DNA from: Haematobia irritans
Taxonomy: Eukaryota; Arthropoda; Insecta; Diptera; Muscidae
DNA length: 64,000 bases
Direction of reading: 5' to 3'
Assembly: GCF_050003625.1 (NCBI RefSeq)
Contig: NC_134397.1
Coordinates: forward strand, 224,440,537-224,504,536
Both the position numbers and the translations under genes were made by a program. Positions 48,933-60,561 of the stretch are shown in pieces (position 1 is the first letter of the stretch; every line of letters begins with the position of its first letter). The notes below the pieces were generated by a model that saw only the letters and a program-made list of their open reading frames with translations, had not been told where the DNA came from and ran no database searches.

Positions 48933-49804
48933 CACGCAAAAAATAATTCTTTCCTCCCAAACGAAATTTTAGACAAACAAAGTTCGTTTCTCATTTGCTT
49001 TTCGCTGTAAGGAAGTTTATTTGGAAGAAAAGTATATACTTTTTGTGATAAACGTTTATTATTTTCCAAGATGTAAAAACAAAAAAAAAAAACAATCTTT
49101 TCTGACTAATTTTTTCCCTCACATCTTTCTCACTTCCACGAGTTTTTTTTTTTTTTGGTTCTTAACACCTTTTTCTGTAATACAAACAATGTAGAAGAAA
49201 TTATTCGATTTTATAAATTTTTAAAATTTTACCTTTCGCCTGGACGGAGAATCGAACCGTGGACCATGCAATTTGTAAGCCAACACACTATCCACTGAGC
49301 TATATAGCTATTATTGTCATCAATAGAAAATTATCCATATAAGTTATATTTATATAGCATAGCTTGCGGCGCCCACGAGCCGATTAAACAAACTTTATTT
49401 AACAGAAACATACATTTAGTTGGGCACCGTGGAGCAGTGGTAGCTACGTCCGCCTTGCATGCCAAAGGTCGTGGGTTCAATCCCTGTTTCGACCGAACAC
49501 CAAATTTTTTTTTACATATATTCCAGATATGTTCGGAAGATTCCGAAAAGATGTTCAACATTACATACTACTATATTAAATTTTTACTATGAACTGTAAA
49601 ATGTGTCTTATTAAAGTCTTAAAATAAAGAAAAGAACAGTGCTTGATATAAACGAAATGGACTGTGTTGTTGGTTCAAAAATAATTTTTTTTAATTGAAA
49701 AAGTAAAAATTTTGTAACAAACGAATTTTTTGGCAATAAAAGTTTAAAATTTTCGAAGCAATTCAAAAAACTCTTACAAAAGAAAAAAGTTTTCGGTACA
49801 CGTA
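48933..49804 (-). mobile_element. R5b, inverted R5 copy
   Basis: Starts TACACGCAAAAAATAATTC and runs in reverse through CTCACTTCCACGAG, Y and X tRNA-like units, CATATATTCCAGATATG and AGCACTGTTCTTT-like (reverse) to GTACACGTA. The outermost poly-A/CACGC end is lost beside D1e. It provides the empty sites for both insertions in R5a. Confidence 0.78.
49240..49512. repeat. Divergent tRNA-like pair in R5b
   Basis: Y on minus (about 49249-49312) and X on plus (about 49420-49502, with GTGGAGCAGTGGTAGC and GGGTTCAATCCC). X is followed at once by a T-run at 49504-49513, a pol III-type terminator. Confidence 0.65.
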
Positions 49805-50516
49805 GGAAATTATACTAAATACGGTCATCCACAATAGATTTACTTGGGCTGCTGCCGAAACTTCTTAACATCATCTTCTAAATTGTATGTTAGTCCAAGC
49901 GGGATTTGTAGTAGACAAAAGAGGGGTCGATTAAATACATATATATTCAGTTCGTGACCGGTGTATATAGGGAAGAAATTATTACGAACCGTTATGAACT
50001 TTTGTGCCGCAATTATAGAGCCAGAATATGGGTGCTATATACAATTATGAACACGTGATTTTTTTGTGATTGGGGATCGGTTTATTTGGGTGCTATATAT
50101 AATATAGATCGATACGGGCCAATTTTGACATGGTTGTTATTGGCCATATACTAGCGAAATGTACCAAATTTCAACTAGTTCGGATGAATTTTGCTCCTTC
50201 AAGAGGCCCCGAAGGACAAATCTGAGGATCGGTTTATATGAGGGCTATATATAATTATGAACCAATATGGATCAATTTTTGCATGGTTATTGGATACTAT
50301 ATACCAACACCATGTACCAAATTTCAGCCGGATCGGATTAAATTTGGTTCTCTTAGTGGCTCCGCAAGCGAAATCTGGGGATCGGTTTATATGGGGGTAT
50401 ATATAATTAAAGACCGATGTGGACCAATTTTTGTATGGTTGTTAGAGACCATATTCCAACACCATGTACCAAATTTCAGCTGGATCGGATGAAATTTTCT
50501 TCTTTTAGAGGATCCG

Positions 50517-50862
50517 GGAGCTACCGTGGTGCAATGGTTAGCATGCCCGCCTTGCATACACAAGGTCGTGGGTTCGATTCCTGCTTCGACCGAACACCAA
50601 AAAGTTTTTCAGCGGTGGATTATCCCACCTCAGTAATGCTGGTGACATTTCTGAGGGTTTCAAAGCTTCTCTAAGTGGTTTCACTGCAATGTGGAACGCC
50701 GTTCGGACTCGGCTATAAAAAGGAGGTCCCTTGTCATTGAGCCTAACATAGAATCGGGCAGCACTCAGTGATAAGAGAGAAGTTCACCTATGTGGTATCA
50801 CAATGGACTGAATAGTCTAAGTGAGTCTGATACATCGGGCTGCAACCTAACCTAACCTAACC
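50517..50862 (+). mobile_element. Complete tRNA-derived SINE with 11-bp target duplication
   Basis: The flanks repeat TAGAGGATCCG (50506-50516 and 50863-50873), which D1 tiles have once. The head has box A-like GTGGTGCAATGGTTAGC and box B-like GTGGGTTCGATTCC. The body contains TTTTTCAGCGGTGGATTATC and GGTCCCTTGTCATTGAG. The tail is CCTAACCTAACCTAACC. 346 bp. It depends on a LINE for movement; none is in the window. Confidence 0.93.
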
Positions 50863-52005
50863 TAGAGGATCCGAAAGCCAAATCTGGGGATCGGTATATA
50901 GTGGGGTATATACAATAATGGACCGATGTGGACCAATTTATGCATGGTTGTTAGAGACCATATAGCAACACCATGTATCAAATTTCAGCCAGATGGGATG
51001 AAATATGCTTCCCTTAAAGATTCCGCAAGCCAAATCTGGGATCGTTTTATATGTGGGCTATACGTAAAAGTGAACTGATATGGCCTATTTGTAATACCAT
51101 CCCACCTACATCAATAACAACTACTTTTGCCAAGTTTCAAGTCGATAGCTTGTTTCGTTCGGAAGTGAGCGTGATTTCAACAGACGGACGGACACACTGA
51201 AAAAACAGTGAACCCACCAGGAAGAAAACTTTGTGTTAATTTTGGAAGATTTTGAATATTTTTAGAAAATTTTAACTAAACAGTATTACAAACGCTGGCA
51301 TCACGCCGATATCACAAAAATAAGTAAATATTTTTCGATAAATTCAAGAAAAATTATGAAACATTAATAATTTTTTTCACTTGTGGAAGAAAATTTTGTA
51401 GTATGAAGCAAAAAATTGGAGTTCAAAATTGCAAGAATGTCTTTAGTGACATACGAAGTTCATGATGGACGCATTTTTAGTTAAATTTACAAATTTAAGG
51501 AAATAATGAACTATTTTGTGATAAATACGAATTTAGTAAATCTTTATGCTTAATTTGTGTATAATTTTTCCCGTATTTTAGTTAATTTAAATAACGTACG
51601 CAAAAAATTTTTAGAGTAAAGAAAACTTTCTCCAAACATAATAATTCCATGAACTAAAATAAAGTTAAATTGGCTTTAGTGAAATATACACGCAAAAAAA
51701 AAAAAAAAACGTTTGGAAAACGTGTACCGAAAACTTTTTTCTTTTGTTAGAGTTTTTTGAATTTCTTCGAAAATTTTAAACTTTTATCCCCAAAAAAATT
51801 CGTTTGTTACAAAATTTTTATTTTTCCAATAAAAAAAATGTTTTTGAACCAACAACACAGTCCATTTCGTTTATATCAAGCACTGTTCTTTTGTGACTTT
51901 AAGTCTTTAATAAGACACATTTTACAGTTCATAGTAAAAATTTAATATAGTAGTATATAATGTTGAATATCTTTTCGGAATCTTTCGAACATATCTGGAA
52001 TATAT

Positions 52006-52034
52006 CATTGTTGTTGTTTTTTTTTTTGATTTCA
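52006..52034 (+). mobile_element. 29-bp insert with 9-bp target duplication, FB-like
   Basis: CATTGTTGTTG, a T-run, then GATTTCA, flanked by GGAATATAT at 51997-52005 and 52035-52043. R5b has GGAATATAT once. The insert is like the outer tip of FB2 (33563-33588). Confidence 0.8.
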
Positions 52035-52049
52035 GGAATATATGTAAAA

Positions 52050-53546
52050 ACAAGTAAGGAAAGTCTAAAGTCGGGCGGGGCCGACTATATTATACCCTGC
52101 ACTACTTTGTAGATCTAAATTGTCGATACCATATCACATCCGTCAAATGTGTTGGGTGCTATATATAAATGTTTGTCCCAAATACATACATTTAAATATC
52201 ACTCGATTTGGACAGAATTTGATAGACTCAAAATTTAAGTTGGATAATGCACTAGGGTGGAACACTGTTTTAGTAAAAAAATATGGGAAACATTTAAATC
52301 TGAAGCAATTTTAAGGAAACTTCGCAAAAGTGTATGATTTATCGCTCGATATATATGTATTAGAAGTTTAGGAAAATTAGAGTCATTTTTACAACTTTTC
52401 GACTAAGCAGTGGCGATTTTACAAGGAAAATGTTGGTATTTTGACCATTTTTGCCGAAATCAGAAAAACATATATATGGGAGCTATATCTAAATTTGAAT
52501 CGATTTCAATCAAATTTGGCACACATGACTATATTACTAATTGTACTCCTAGTGCAAAATTTCAACCAAATTGGGCCAAAACTCTGGCTTCTGGGGCCAT
52601 ATAAGTCCATATCGGGCTAAAAATATATATGGAAGCTATATGCAAATCTGAACCGATTTCAATCAAATTTGGCGCACATGACTATACTACCAATTGTACT
52701 CCCTGTGCAAAATTTCAAGCTAATCGGGATAAAACTCTGGCTTCTGGGTCCATATAAGTGCATATCGGGCGAAAAATATATATGGGAGCTATATCTAAAT
52801 CTAAGTCGATTTCAACCAAATTTGACACACATAGCTATAATGCTAAATCTACTCCCTGTGCAAAATTTCAACCAAATTGGGCCAAAACTCTGGCTTTTAG
52901 GACCATATTAGTCCATATCGGGCGAAAGATATATATGGGAGCTATATCTAAATCTGAATTCAATCAAATTTTGCACACTTGACTATACTACTAATTGTAC
53001 TCCTAGTGCAAAATTTCAACCCAATTCGGCCAAAGATCTGGCTTCTGGGGCCATATAAGTCCATATCAGACGAAAGATATATATGGGAGCTATATCTAAA
53101 TCTGAACCGATTTCAATCAAATTTTGCAAACTTGACAATACGACTAAGTGTTATGTTTGTACAAAATTTCAAGCAAATCGGTATAAAACTCTGGCTGCTG
53201 GGTCCATATTAGTGCATATCGGGCGAAAGATATATATGGGAGCTATATCTAAATCTGAACCGATTTCTTCCAAAATCAATAGGTTCTATTCTGACCCAAA
53301 TTAGGAACATGTGCCAAATTTGAAGGCGATTGGACTTAAATTGCGACCTAGACTTTGATCACAAAAATGTGTTCACAGACAGACGGACGGACGGACAGAC
53401 GGACATGGTTATATCGACTCAGGGACCCACCCTGAGCATTATTGCCTAAGACACCATGTGTCTATCTCGTCTCTTTCTGGGTGTTACAAACATATGCACT
53501 AACTTATAATACCCTGTTCCACAGTGTGGCGCAGGGTATAAAAAAA
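52050..53546. mobile_element. D2b, INE-1-like element
   Basis: Head ACAAGTAAGGAAAGTC, hairpin GTCGGGCGGGGCCGAC, TATACCCTGCACTAC. About six tiles of ~152 bp with TATATGGGAGCTATATC follow, a GACGGACGGACGGACAG block at about 53384 and the end GGCGCAGGGTATAAAAA. It sits in the A-run of R5a: R5b shows GGAATATATGTAAAAAAAAA uninterrupted. Confidence 0.85.
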
Positions 53547-53549
53547 GTT

Positions 53550-53815
53550 TTTGGTGTTCGGTCGAAGCAGGGATTGAACCCACGACCTTTGGCATGCAAG
53601 GCGGACGTAGCAACCACTGCTCCACGGTGCCCAACTAAGTGTTTGTTTTTGTTAAATAAAGTTTGTTTATTCGGCTCGTGGGCGCCGCAAGCTATGCTAT
53701 ATTAATATAACTTATATGGATAGTTTGCTATTGATGACAATAACAGCTACGTAGCTCAGTGGATAGTGTGCTGGCTTACAAATTGCATGGTCCGCGGTTC
53801 GATTCTCCATCCAAG
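53550..53815. repeat. Divergent tRNA-like pair in R5a
   Basis: X on minus (about 53553-53632: GTGGAGCAGTGGTTGC, GGGTTCAATCCC) with its 3' end facing D2b. Y on plus (about 53742-53815: TAGCTCAGTGGATAG, GCGGTTCGATTCTCC), the best preserved Y in the window. Confidence 0.65.
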
Positions 53816-54300
53816 CGAAAGGTAAAATTTTAAAAATTTATATCTTTATCTTCTAGACCAAGGGCTAAGAACTAAAACACCTCGTGGAAGTGAGAAAGAT
53901 GTGAGGGAAAATGCAATTAGCCAGAAAAGATTGTTTTTTGACTTAGTCTTTATGAAATTGTTTTTACATCCTGGAAAAGAATAAATGTTTATCACAAACA
54001 GTATATACTTTCCTTCCAAATAAACTTTTTTACAGCGAAAAGCAAATTAGAAACGAACTTGGTTTCTCTAAAATGGGAGGAAATAATTATTTTTTTGCGT
54101 GTAGAGTTCACTTTTTCCGAGTGTATGTTTAGATCGACTCAGAATTTCACCACGACCCATAATATATACTTTATGGGGTCTTAGAGCAATATTTCGATGT
54201 GTTACAAATCCTATGGTGGAGTGTATAAAAAGATTAAAAACTTTGCTTTAATTAAAATTTCATTAATATTAATTAAATATTAGCGAATTGCGTGTCCAAA

Positions 54301-54336
54301 AATACTGTTCCACAGTGAGGCGCAGGGCATAACAAA
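54301..54336 (+). repeat. D2 tail fragment
   Basis: AATACTGTTCCACAGTGAGG and CGCAGGGCATAA, the last ~35 bp of D2. Confidence 0.6.
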
Positions 54337-54351
54337 ATTATTGTGAACGTT

Positions 54352-55010
54352 CACTCAAAAAAAAGTTTACTTTGTTCCAAAGATTTTAACCTTCCCTTAA
54401 GGATTTTGGTATTGATTCCGAGCCAAAGATGCGGCTTCTTTAAAATAAAGACATTTTTCAGGGACCTCCCCGGCTTTAAATCCAGGATCGATCAAATTAA
54501 AATTCGATACAGATCTCATTCATCGAATTTTTATTCTCTTTTTGCGATATATTAATAAAGGTATTCATGTACAAACAAATTCCAGTTTCAGAATCCAAAT
54601 TATGCCAGGTACTTCAAAGTAAAAACTGTTTTCTTAATACTAAACAAACTTTAAACCAAAGATGTAAATCCTTAAAATAAGTCTTAGCCTATATTTGAAG
54701 CTTTTTTATCTTAAATTTAAAAATTCAATATGTCAGTTGAGTTAAAGACGATTTCTTTAAATTAAAAATGCTTTTCTTTATTTTAAGGAACATTTGCCTT
54801 ACTTCAAAGATCTACAACATCAACAGAGGGACGCAAAATTTCATGATGGGTGTCCTAAATTTAATAAAAAAATTTTTGAAGCAAGGATTATAAACTTTCT
54901 TTTAATTAAAATGTAATTATTTTAAAGAAGGTTGTCCTTAGCATTGCGTAAATTTCGAGTCCTAAAATTTAAGTTGCATAATAATATCAATATCAATATT
55001 TTTTTCAGTG
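54352..55010 (+). mobile_element. R2c, complete MITE-like element
   Basis: Start CACTCAAAAAAAAGTTTAC, end inverted CACTGAAAAAAATATTG; TT on both sides. 659 bp, aligns end to end with 20761-21380. Confidence 0.78.
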
Positions 55011-55144
55011 TTGTTACAATTAAAAATTGTTTATTTTAAAGAAATATGTCCTTAAAATAAATAAATATTATTTCTATGTACGCTTTGTGTGGTATATGTA
55101 AAGCGGCAAGAATATTATATTGAGATTTGGAAAGACTATTTTAT

Positions 55145-57459
55145 TATACCCTAAACCACATAGTGGTCAGGGTATAATAAGTTTGATCGGCCAAAAAATG
55201 TGCCTACCAGAAATATTGACTTTAGACCCCATAAAATATATACCGATCGACTCAGAATCACCTCCTGAGTCGATCTAGCGCTTGGTGTCCGTCCGTCCGT
55301 CCGTCCGTCTGTCCATGTATATGTTGTTCACAGGATTCCGGTCGCAATTATTAACCGATTTTGATGAATTTTGGTACAGGGAGTTTTTTGGGCACAAGGA
55401 CGAACGCTATTGAATTTGGAAGAAATCGGATCAAATTTAGATATAGCTCCCATATATATGTATCGCCCGATTTCGACAAATGGGGTCACGTTGCGCTTAT
55501 TTTCAAACGGATCGTCACCAATTTTGGCAAGAGGTAATCTTTTCCATCGCCCTTCAAGTCTGCAAAATTTCATCTAAATCGGTTCAGATTTAGATATAGC
55601 TCTCATATATATGTATCGCCCGATTTTTCTAAATTTGGCCATAAAACCCTTATTTATCAACCGATCTTACTCAAATTTGGCTAAATGTAGTCTTCTATAG
55701 CACTCACTGTATGTGCAAAAAATCATCGAAATCGGTTCAGAGTTAGCTATAGCTCCCATATATATGTACCGCCTGATTTTTCTAAATTTGACCATAAAAC
55801 CCTTATTTATCAACCGATCTTACTCAAATTTGGCTAAATGTAGTCATCTATAGCACTAACTATATGTGCAACAAATCATCGAAATCGGTTTAGATTTAGA
55901 TATAGCTCCCATATATATATGTATAGCCCGATTTTCCCAAAATTGGCCATAGAACCCTTATTTATTAACCGATCTTACTCAAAGTTGGCTAGAGCCAGTC
56001 CTCTATAGTACTAACGGTATGTGCAAAATTTCATCGAAATCGGTTCAGATGTAGATATAGCTCCCATATATGTATCGCCCGATTTTGAAAAATTTTCCCC
56101 TAATAACCTCATGTTTGACCATACAGGCCTCATTTCTTAACCGATCGTACTCAAATCTTGCACAAGGTAACCTTTTGTGGTATTAATCAAACCCGCAAAA
56201 TATTATGCAAATTGGTTCATATTTACATATAGCTTCCATATACATGCATCGCTCGATTTTCCCTAATTTGGCCATAGTACTTTTATTTATTAACCAATGT
56301 TACTCAAATTTCAAATTTTGATGTACTAGCCGATCGTATTTATACGTACTTGTAGCTCCGACATACGAATATTGCTCGATTTTTACAAATTTGGATTTAT
56401 CCCCCACACTAATTGATCGATTTTCTCTTTTTTAATAATGGACTCAATATTAGTGGCATACCGTGGGTGCAATATCAACTACAGCCAGTATTGCTAGAAG
56501 TAGGGGAAATTCCCTATATGTAGGTTTTTTCTAATATTTAGCGTAGAACGTAGGTCACAATGTAGGGACATTTTCACTCAACACAATTTGTAATAATGTT
56601 TACATTTTGGTGGCTCTAAAGGTGGAAATTAGAAGCCGCCATGGCTTGATCAACAACAGTTACACCTCGTGCCAAAAACATTCTAACAAAATTTGAAGTT
56701 TACCACAAATCTACCAAACAAATATTTTTATAGAAATTTTTGTCAAAACTTTATTCCTGTAGAAAATTTTGTCAACATTTTATTTCTATAGAAGATTTTG
56801 TCAAAATTGTATTTCTAAAGAATTTTTTTTCTTTCAAAATATTATTTCTATAAAAATTTTTCTCAAAATTTTATTTCTATGGAATTTTTTCTCAAAATTT
56901 TATTTCTATATTATTTATTATCAAAATTTTATTTCTATAGAAAAATTTCTCAAAAAAAAAAAAATTGTTTATAGAAACTTTTTCCAAAATTTTATTTCTA
57001 TAGAGATTTAACAAAAACAAATTACTATTTTTGGTAGAATTCTACCAACTGTGGCAACCGTGGTGGTAATACAAATTTATTTTCTAGGTTATATTCGTTG
57101 CATATTCATGTTTTAAGATAATAAAGTACTTAGAACCATTTTTGTTTTGCAAAATTTATTTAAATTTAATAAAAAAATTGTAGGGAAAATTGTTTGGGAA
57201 TGTATGGGAAAGTAGGGAACTTTTTTGTCTTTGTAGGGTAAACCGAACATTTTCCCTGGCAACACTGACTATGAGCTATAGTCATATTGAGACAAAGCAC
57301 CCATAGACATGTACCCCTTAATTTTCTTAAATATGCAACTGCGGTATATCTCCCAGACCTATATTTTACCCCACAAATGCTTATGATTACTAATTCAGTA
57401 AGGGTGGTTTAGGGTATGATATAGTCGGCCCCGCCCGACTTTAGACTTTCCTTACTTGT
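55145..57459 (-). mobile_element. D4, INE-1/DINE-1-like element with M inside
   Basis: Starts TATACCCTAAACCACATAG, then GACCCCATAAAATATATACC, a GTCCGTCCGTCCGTCTG run at 55286, and about six tiles of ~153 bp (ATAGCTCCCATATATATG). The M copy at 56695-57060 interrupts. It ends GGTGGTTTAGGGTA, the hairpin GTCGGCCCCGCCCGAC and CCTTACTTGT. Head like D2, body diverged. Confidence 0.78.
56695..57060 (-). repeat. M4, minisatellite element in D4
   Basis: TTTACCACAAATCTACCAAAC at the left, about nine 30-bp units, then GGTAGAATTCTACCAAC and TGGCAACCG at the right. Confidence 0.68.
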
Positions 57460-59037
57460 TTTAAATTTTATTACTCCATCAAGGACATTTGTTAGCGATA
57501 AATTTCAAAAGAGTACGTTGTCAAAAGTGTTGTTAATGTAGGCTATTTAACTGAGTAATGATATGATTTCTTACCCCATTTAAAATAATTTGAATGTTAC
57601 GAGTGTTTGGGTGTAATGGTAAATGCAATAAATTATAAATTTACCATACAAATTTAAATGTTCCATATGCAACAATGATTTTGTAAAGGCAACACACACA
57701 CACTCACACACATACTCACACATAAATGCAATAACAATAGGATTCCTTGATGCTATAAAGAGAGAACTTGAAATTTGGAAATGGTCTGATGGGATGGATC
57801 ATTTACGTAAAAGGATAATTTCTGTAATTGAATGAAGTGGCAAAAATTTAAATTTTTCACAAATCACAATAAATTAGATAGGCAGAACCAACAACAAAGA
57901 CAAAAGGTTCATGACATGTATACAAATGTGTTTGGCAAATCATACAGATGGCAGAGGCAATCCCAATTGTAATAATATAGGGGAGGTTGGAATGGGGTTG
58001 TCCTTTGGAAAATCTGTAGCCTAGAATGGTGATATTCGTATTTGATCTGGTTGAGTAATATGACACCAAGTGGTTGTTTGCATGTGCATATTATTAAAGT
58101 CAAATATTGTGAAATTTGTCATTATTAGTAAGAGAAAGCAAAAAAAATACGGTTACAAAAAAAAAAAAAACAAGAAAGGGTTGCATCCTTAGGTGATTTC
58201 CATTCATTCATTCATTTGTTTTTTTTGTTTGCTACTGTCACACCATTCAATTGTTAACAATTTCTTTATAAAATATTTTGATTTTATTTGGTTGTATCAT
58301 GTATTGTTGTCATCACAACCCCTTTTTTTGCATTGCCAGATCATTATGTCTATGTTCTCTTGTGAAATAAGCCCATGGACATGAGTGATTTTTTTTCATT
58401 TTGTTAACTGACTGTTAACAAACGATTATTCAAATAAATTGATTTTAATCCTTTTCTCTATATGGCTCTTTATTCTGTTTGAACTCTTTAAAATGTCACT
58501 TGAAGTGGTTTTGATTTATTTTCGATTTTAGTTTTGTATGGTATTGATTGCTGGAAATAACATCAATTTCCTCCAAATTGATTTGGTTTGATTTTTAGGA
58601 TGAAATAAATTCGATTTGGGAATTTCTGTTGTGTTGTGTTTTTCAATCTCTGTTAAATATTCAAGTACTATTTCTGGTGTTGACTTTGTCACGATGGTTT
58701 AGATCGGACAATTGAATGTAAATATTTGGGCTTTAGGTTTCTATTTTGAGGTTAAAGTTTTGTACTTAACTGCTTAGATTGAGTTTGATTGAGTTTGTTG
58801 GCATCCGTAGAAAAATGGTTTTTGGCCTACCAGTCAATTTTCGCTTTCTATAACCAAATTTCAGCAACAGCAAATGAAAATCAGAGGGGTTCTCTATTAT
58901 CCCACCCAATGCTAATATAATTTTCCCAGAGCGAAATTTTAGACAAAAGAAATTCCCCTTAAATGCAAAGTATTTTCTGCAAGAGCACAACAAAACGAAT
59001 TTTTGACAAACGATACAATAATTTTTTCTAATATTTA
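57460..59037. other. No gene seen; CA and CATT microsatellites
   Basis: Short (CA)n at 57690-57720 and (CATT)n at 58200-58217. A GCGAAATTTTAGACAAAAG segment near 58930 resembles an R5 arm. No supported exon. Confidence 0.4.
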
Positions 59038-59039
59038 TA

Positions 59040-59889
59040 ACAGTTTGGTTGATAAGTCCCCAGTCTGATACATAGATGGCGTCGCTAGTATTAAATGCAT
59101 ATTATTTTTATATAGTACCAACCTTCAAATGATTCGTGTCAAAATTTGACGCCTGTAAGTCAATTAGTTTGTGAGATAGAGCGTCTTTTGTGAAGCAACT
59201 TTTGTTATTGTGAAAAAATGGAAAAAAGGAATTTCGTGTTTTGATAAAATACTGTTTTCTGAAGGGGAAAAATACGCTGGAAGCAAAAACTTGGCTTGAT
59301 AATGAGTTTCCGGACTCTGCCCCAGGAAAATCAACAATAATTGATTGGTATGCAAAATTCAAGCGTGGTGGAATGAGCACGGAGGACGGTGAACGCAGTG
59401 ATTTTGAATGATCGTAAAATGAAGTTGATCGAGATAGCAGAGACCTTAAAGATATCAAAGGAACGTGTTGGTCATATCATTAATCAATATTTGGATATGC
59501 GGAAACTCTGTGCAAAATGGGTGCCGCGCGAGCTCACGTTTGACCAAAAACAACAACGTGTTGATGATTCTGAGCGGTGTTGGCTGCTGTTAACTCGTAA
59601 TACACCCGAGTTTATCCGTCGATATGTGACAATGGATGAAACATGGCTCCATCACTACACTCCTGAGTCCAATCGATACTCGGCTGAGTGGACAGCGACC
59701 GGTGAATCGTCTCCGAAGCGTGGAAAGACTCAAATGTCCGCTGGCAAAGTAATGACCTCTGTTTTTTGGGATTCGCATGGAATAATTTTTCGATTATCTT
59801 GAGAAGGGAAAAACCATCAACAGTGACTATTGTATGGCGTTATTGGAGGTTTGAAGGTCGAAAGCAAAACGGCCCCATCTAAAGAAGAA
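59040..59889 (+). mobile_element. Irritans-type mariner, 3' part lost
   Basis: Start ACAGTTTGGTTGATAAGTCC and CTGATACATAGATGGCGTCG, the inverse of the right end at 10733. It stops in the lysine-rich A-tract before the second catalytic Asp, where D1f begins. The remaining ~0.45 kb is not in the window. Confidence 0.92.
59217..59889 (+). pseudogene. Himar1-like mariner transposase, truncated
   Basis: The ATG at 59217 is followed by the same missing-A frameshift as in 9415-10733. The first binding helix region (LIKYCFLKGKN-type, then DWYAKFKRGG) is present. About 57 bases are deleted after GERS, removing the linker before ILNDRKMKLIEIAE. From 59389 an open stretch covers WVPRELTFDQ and the first catalytic Asp (MDETWLHHY, codon 59635). 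A two-base loss in the GIIF-region shifts the frame at about 59790. The second and third Asp are absent. Not functional. Confidence 0.94.
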
Positions 59890-60561
59890 CCAGTATATAC
59901 GGCCGTAAGTTCGACCAGGCCGAATCTTATGTACCCTCCATCATGGATTGCGTAGAAACTTCTACGAAAGACTGTCATCCACAAATTTCAACTCACATGG
60001 TTGTTAAATATCATATACTACCACCACGTACCAAATTTCAACCAGATCGGATGAATTTTGCTTCTACAAAAGGCACCGGGAGTCAAATCTGGGGATCGGT
60101 TTATATGGGAGCTATATATTATTACGGACTGATAGGAACCAATTCCTGCATGGTTGTTGGATATCCTATACTAACATTACGTACCAAATTTTAACCGAAT
60201 GGGAAGAATTTTGCTCTTCCAAGGTGCTCCGGAGGTAAAATCTGGGGATCGGTTTATATGGGGCCTATGTATAATTATGGACCGATATCGACCAATTTTT
60301 GCATGGGTGTTTGAGGCCATATATTAACGTCACGTACCAAATTTCAACTGAATCAGATACATTTTGTTTTTCCAAGAGGCTCAGGAGGTCAAATCTGGGG
60401 ATTGGTTTATATGGGGGGCTATATATAATTATGGACCGATATGGACCAATTTTTGCGTGGTTGTTAGAGACCATATACTAACACCATGTACCAAATTTCA
60501 GCTGGATCGGATGAAAATTGTTTCTCTTAGAGGCTCTGCAAGCCAAATCGGGGGATCGGTT
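59890..60561. mobile_element. D1f, partial INE-1-like element
   Basis: Head CAGTATATACGGCCGTAAG, a hairpin with one mismatch (TTCGACCAGGCCGAA), TACCCTCCATCATGG. Four tiles follow and then it stops mid-tile at GGATCGGTTTATA, joined to the tail end of D1g. Confidence 0.8.

Larger units (their letters stand above)
51689..54101 (+). mobile_element. R5a, complete TA-flanked R5 with two insertions
   Basis: Ends CACGCAAAAAAAAAAAAA and, inverted, CACGCAAAAAAATAATT, TA at 51687-51688 and 54102-54103. Without inserts (52006-52043, 52050-53546) it is about 0.9 kb and matches R5b. It carries the X/Y tRNA-like pair and no protein gene. Confidence 0.85.
51195..54123 (+). mobile_element. R8, CAC-ended element split by R5a
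   Basis: Start CACTGAAAAAACAGTGAAC, end inverted CACTCGGAAAAAGTGAAC. The unsplit part is 51195-51686 plus 54104-54123. No coding frame. The exact target duplication is unclear (CA on the left, TA on the right). Confidence 0.7.
49808..54230. mobile_element. D1e, headless INE-1-like element split by R8
   Basis: Begins within D1 sequence (ACGGTCATCCACAATAG) beside R5b, so the head is lost. Tiles run to 51190, a SINE sits at 50517-50862, and R8 interrupts the GACGGACGGACA block. D1 resumes at 54126 (ATCGACTCAGAATTTCACC) and ends CCTATGGTGGAGTGTATAAA. Confidence 0.78.

Noticed and set aside
53742..53815. Functional tRNA gene
   Set aside because: A- and B-box-like motifs are present, but arms do not fold convincingly and the sequence recurs only inside R5/R6 elements.
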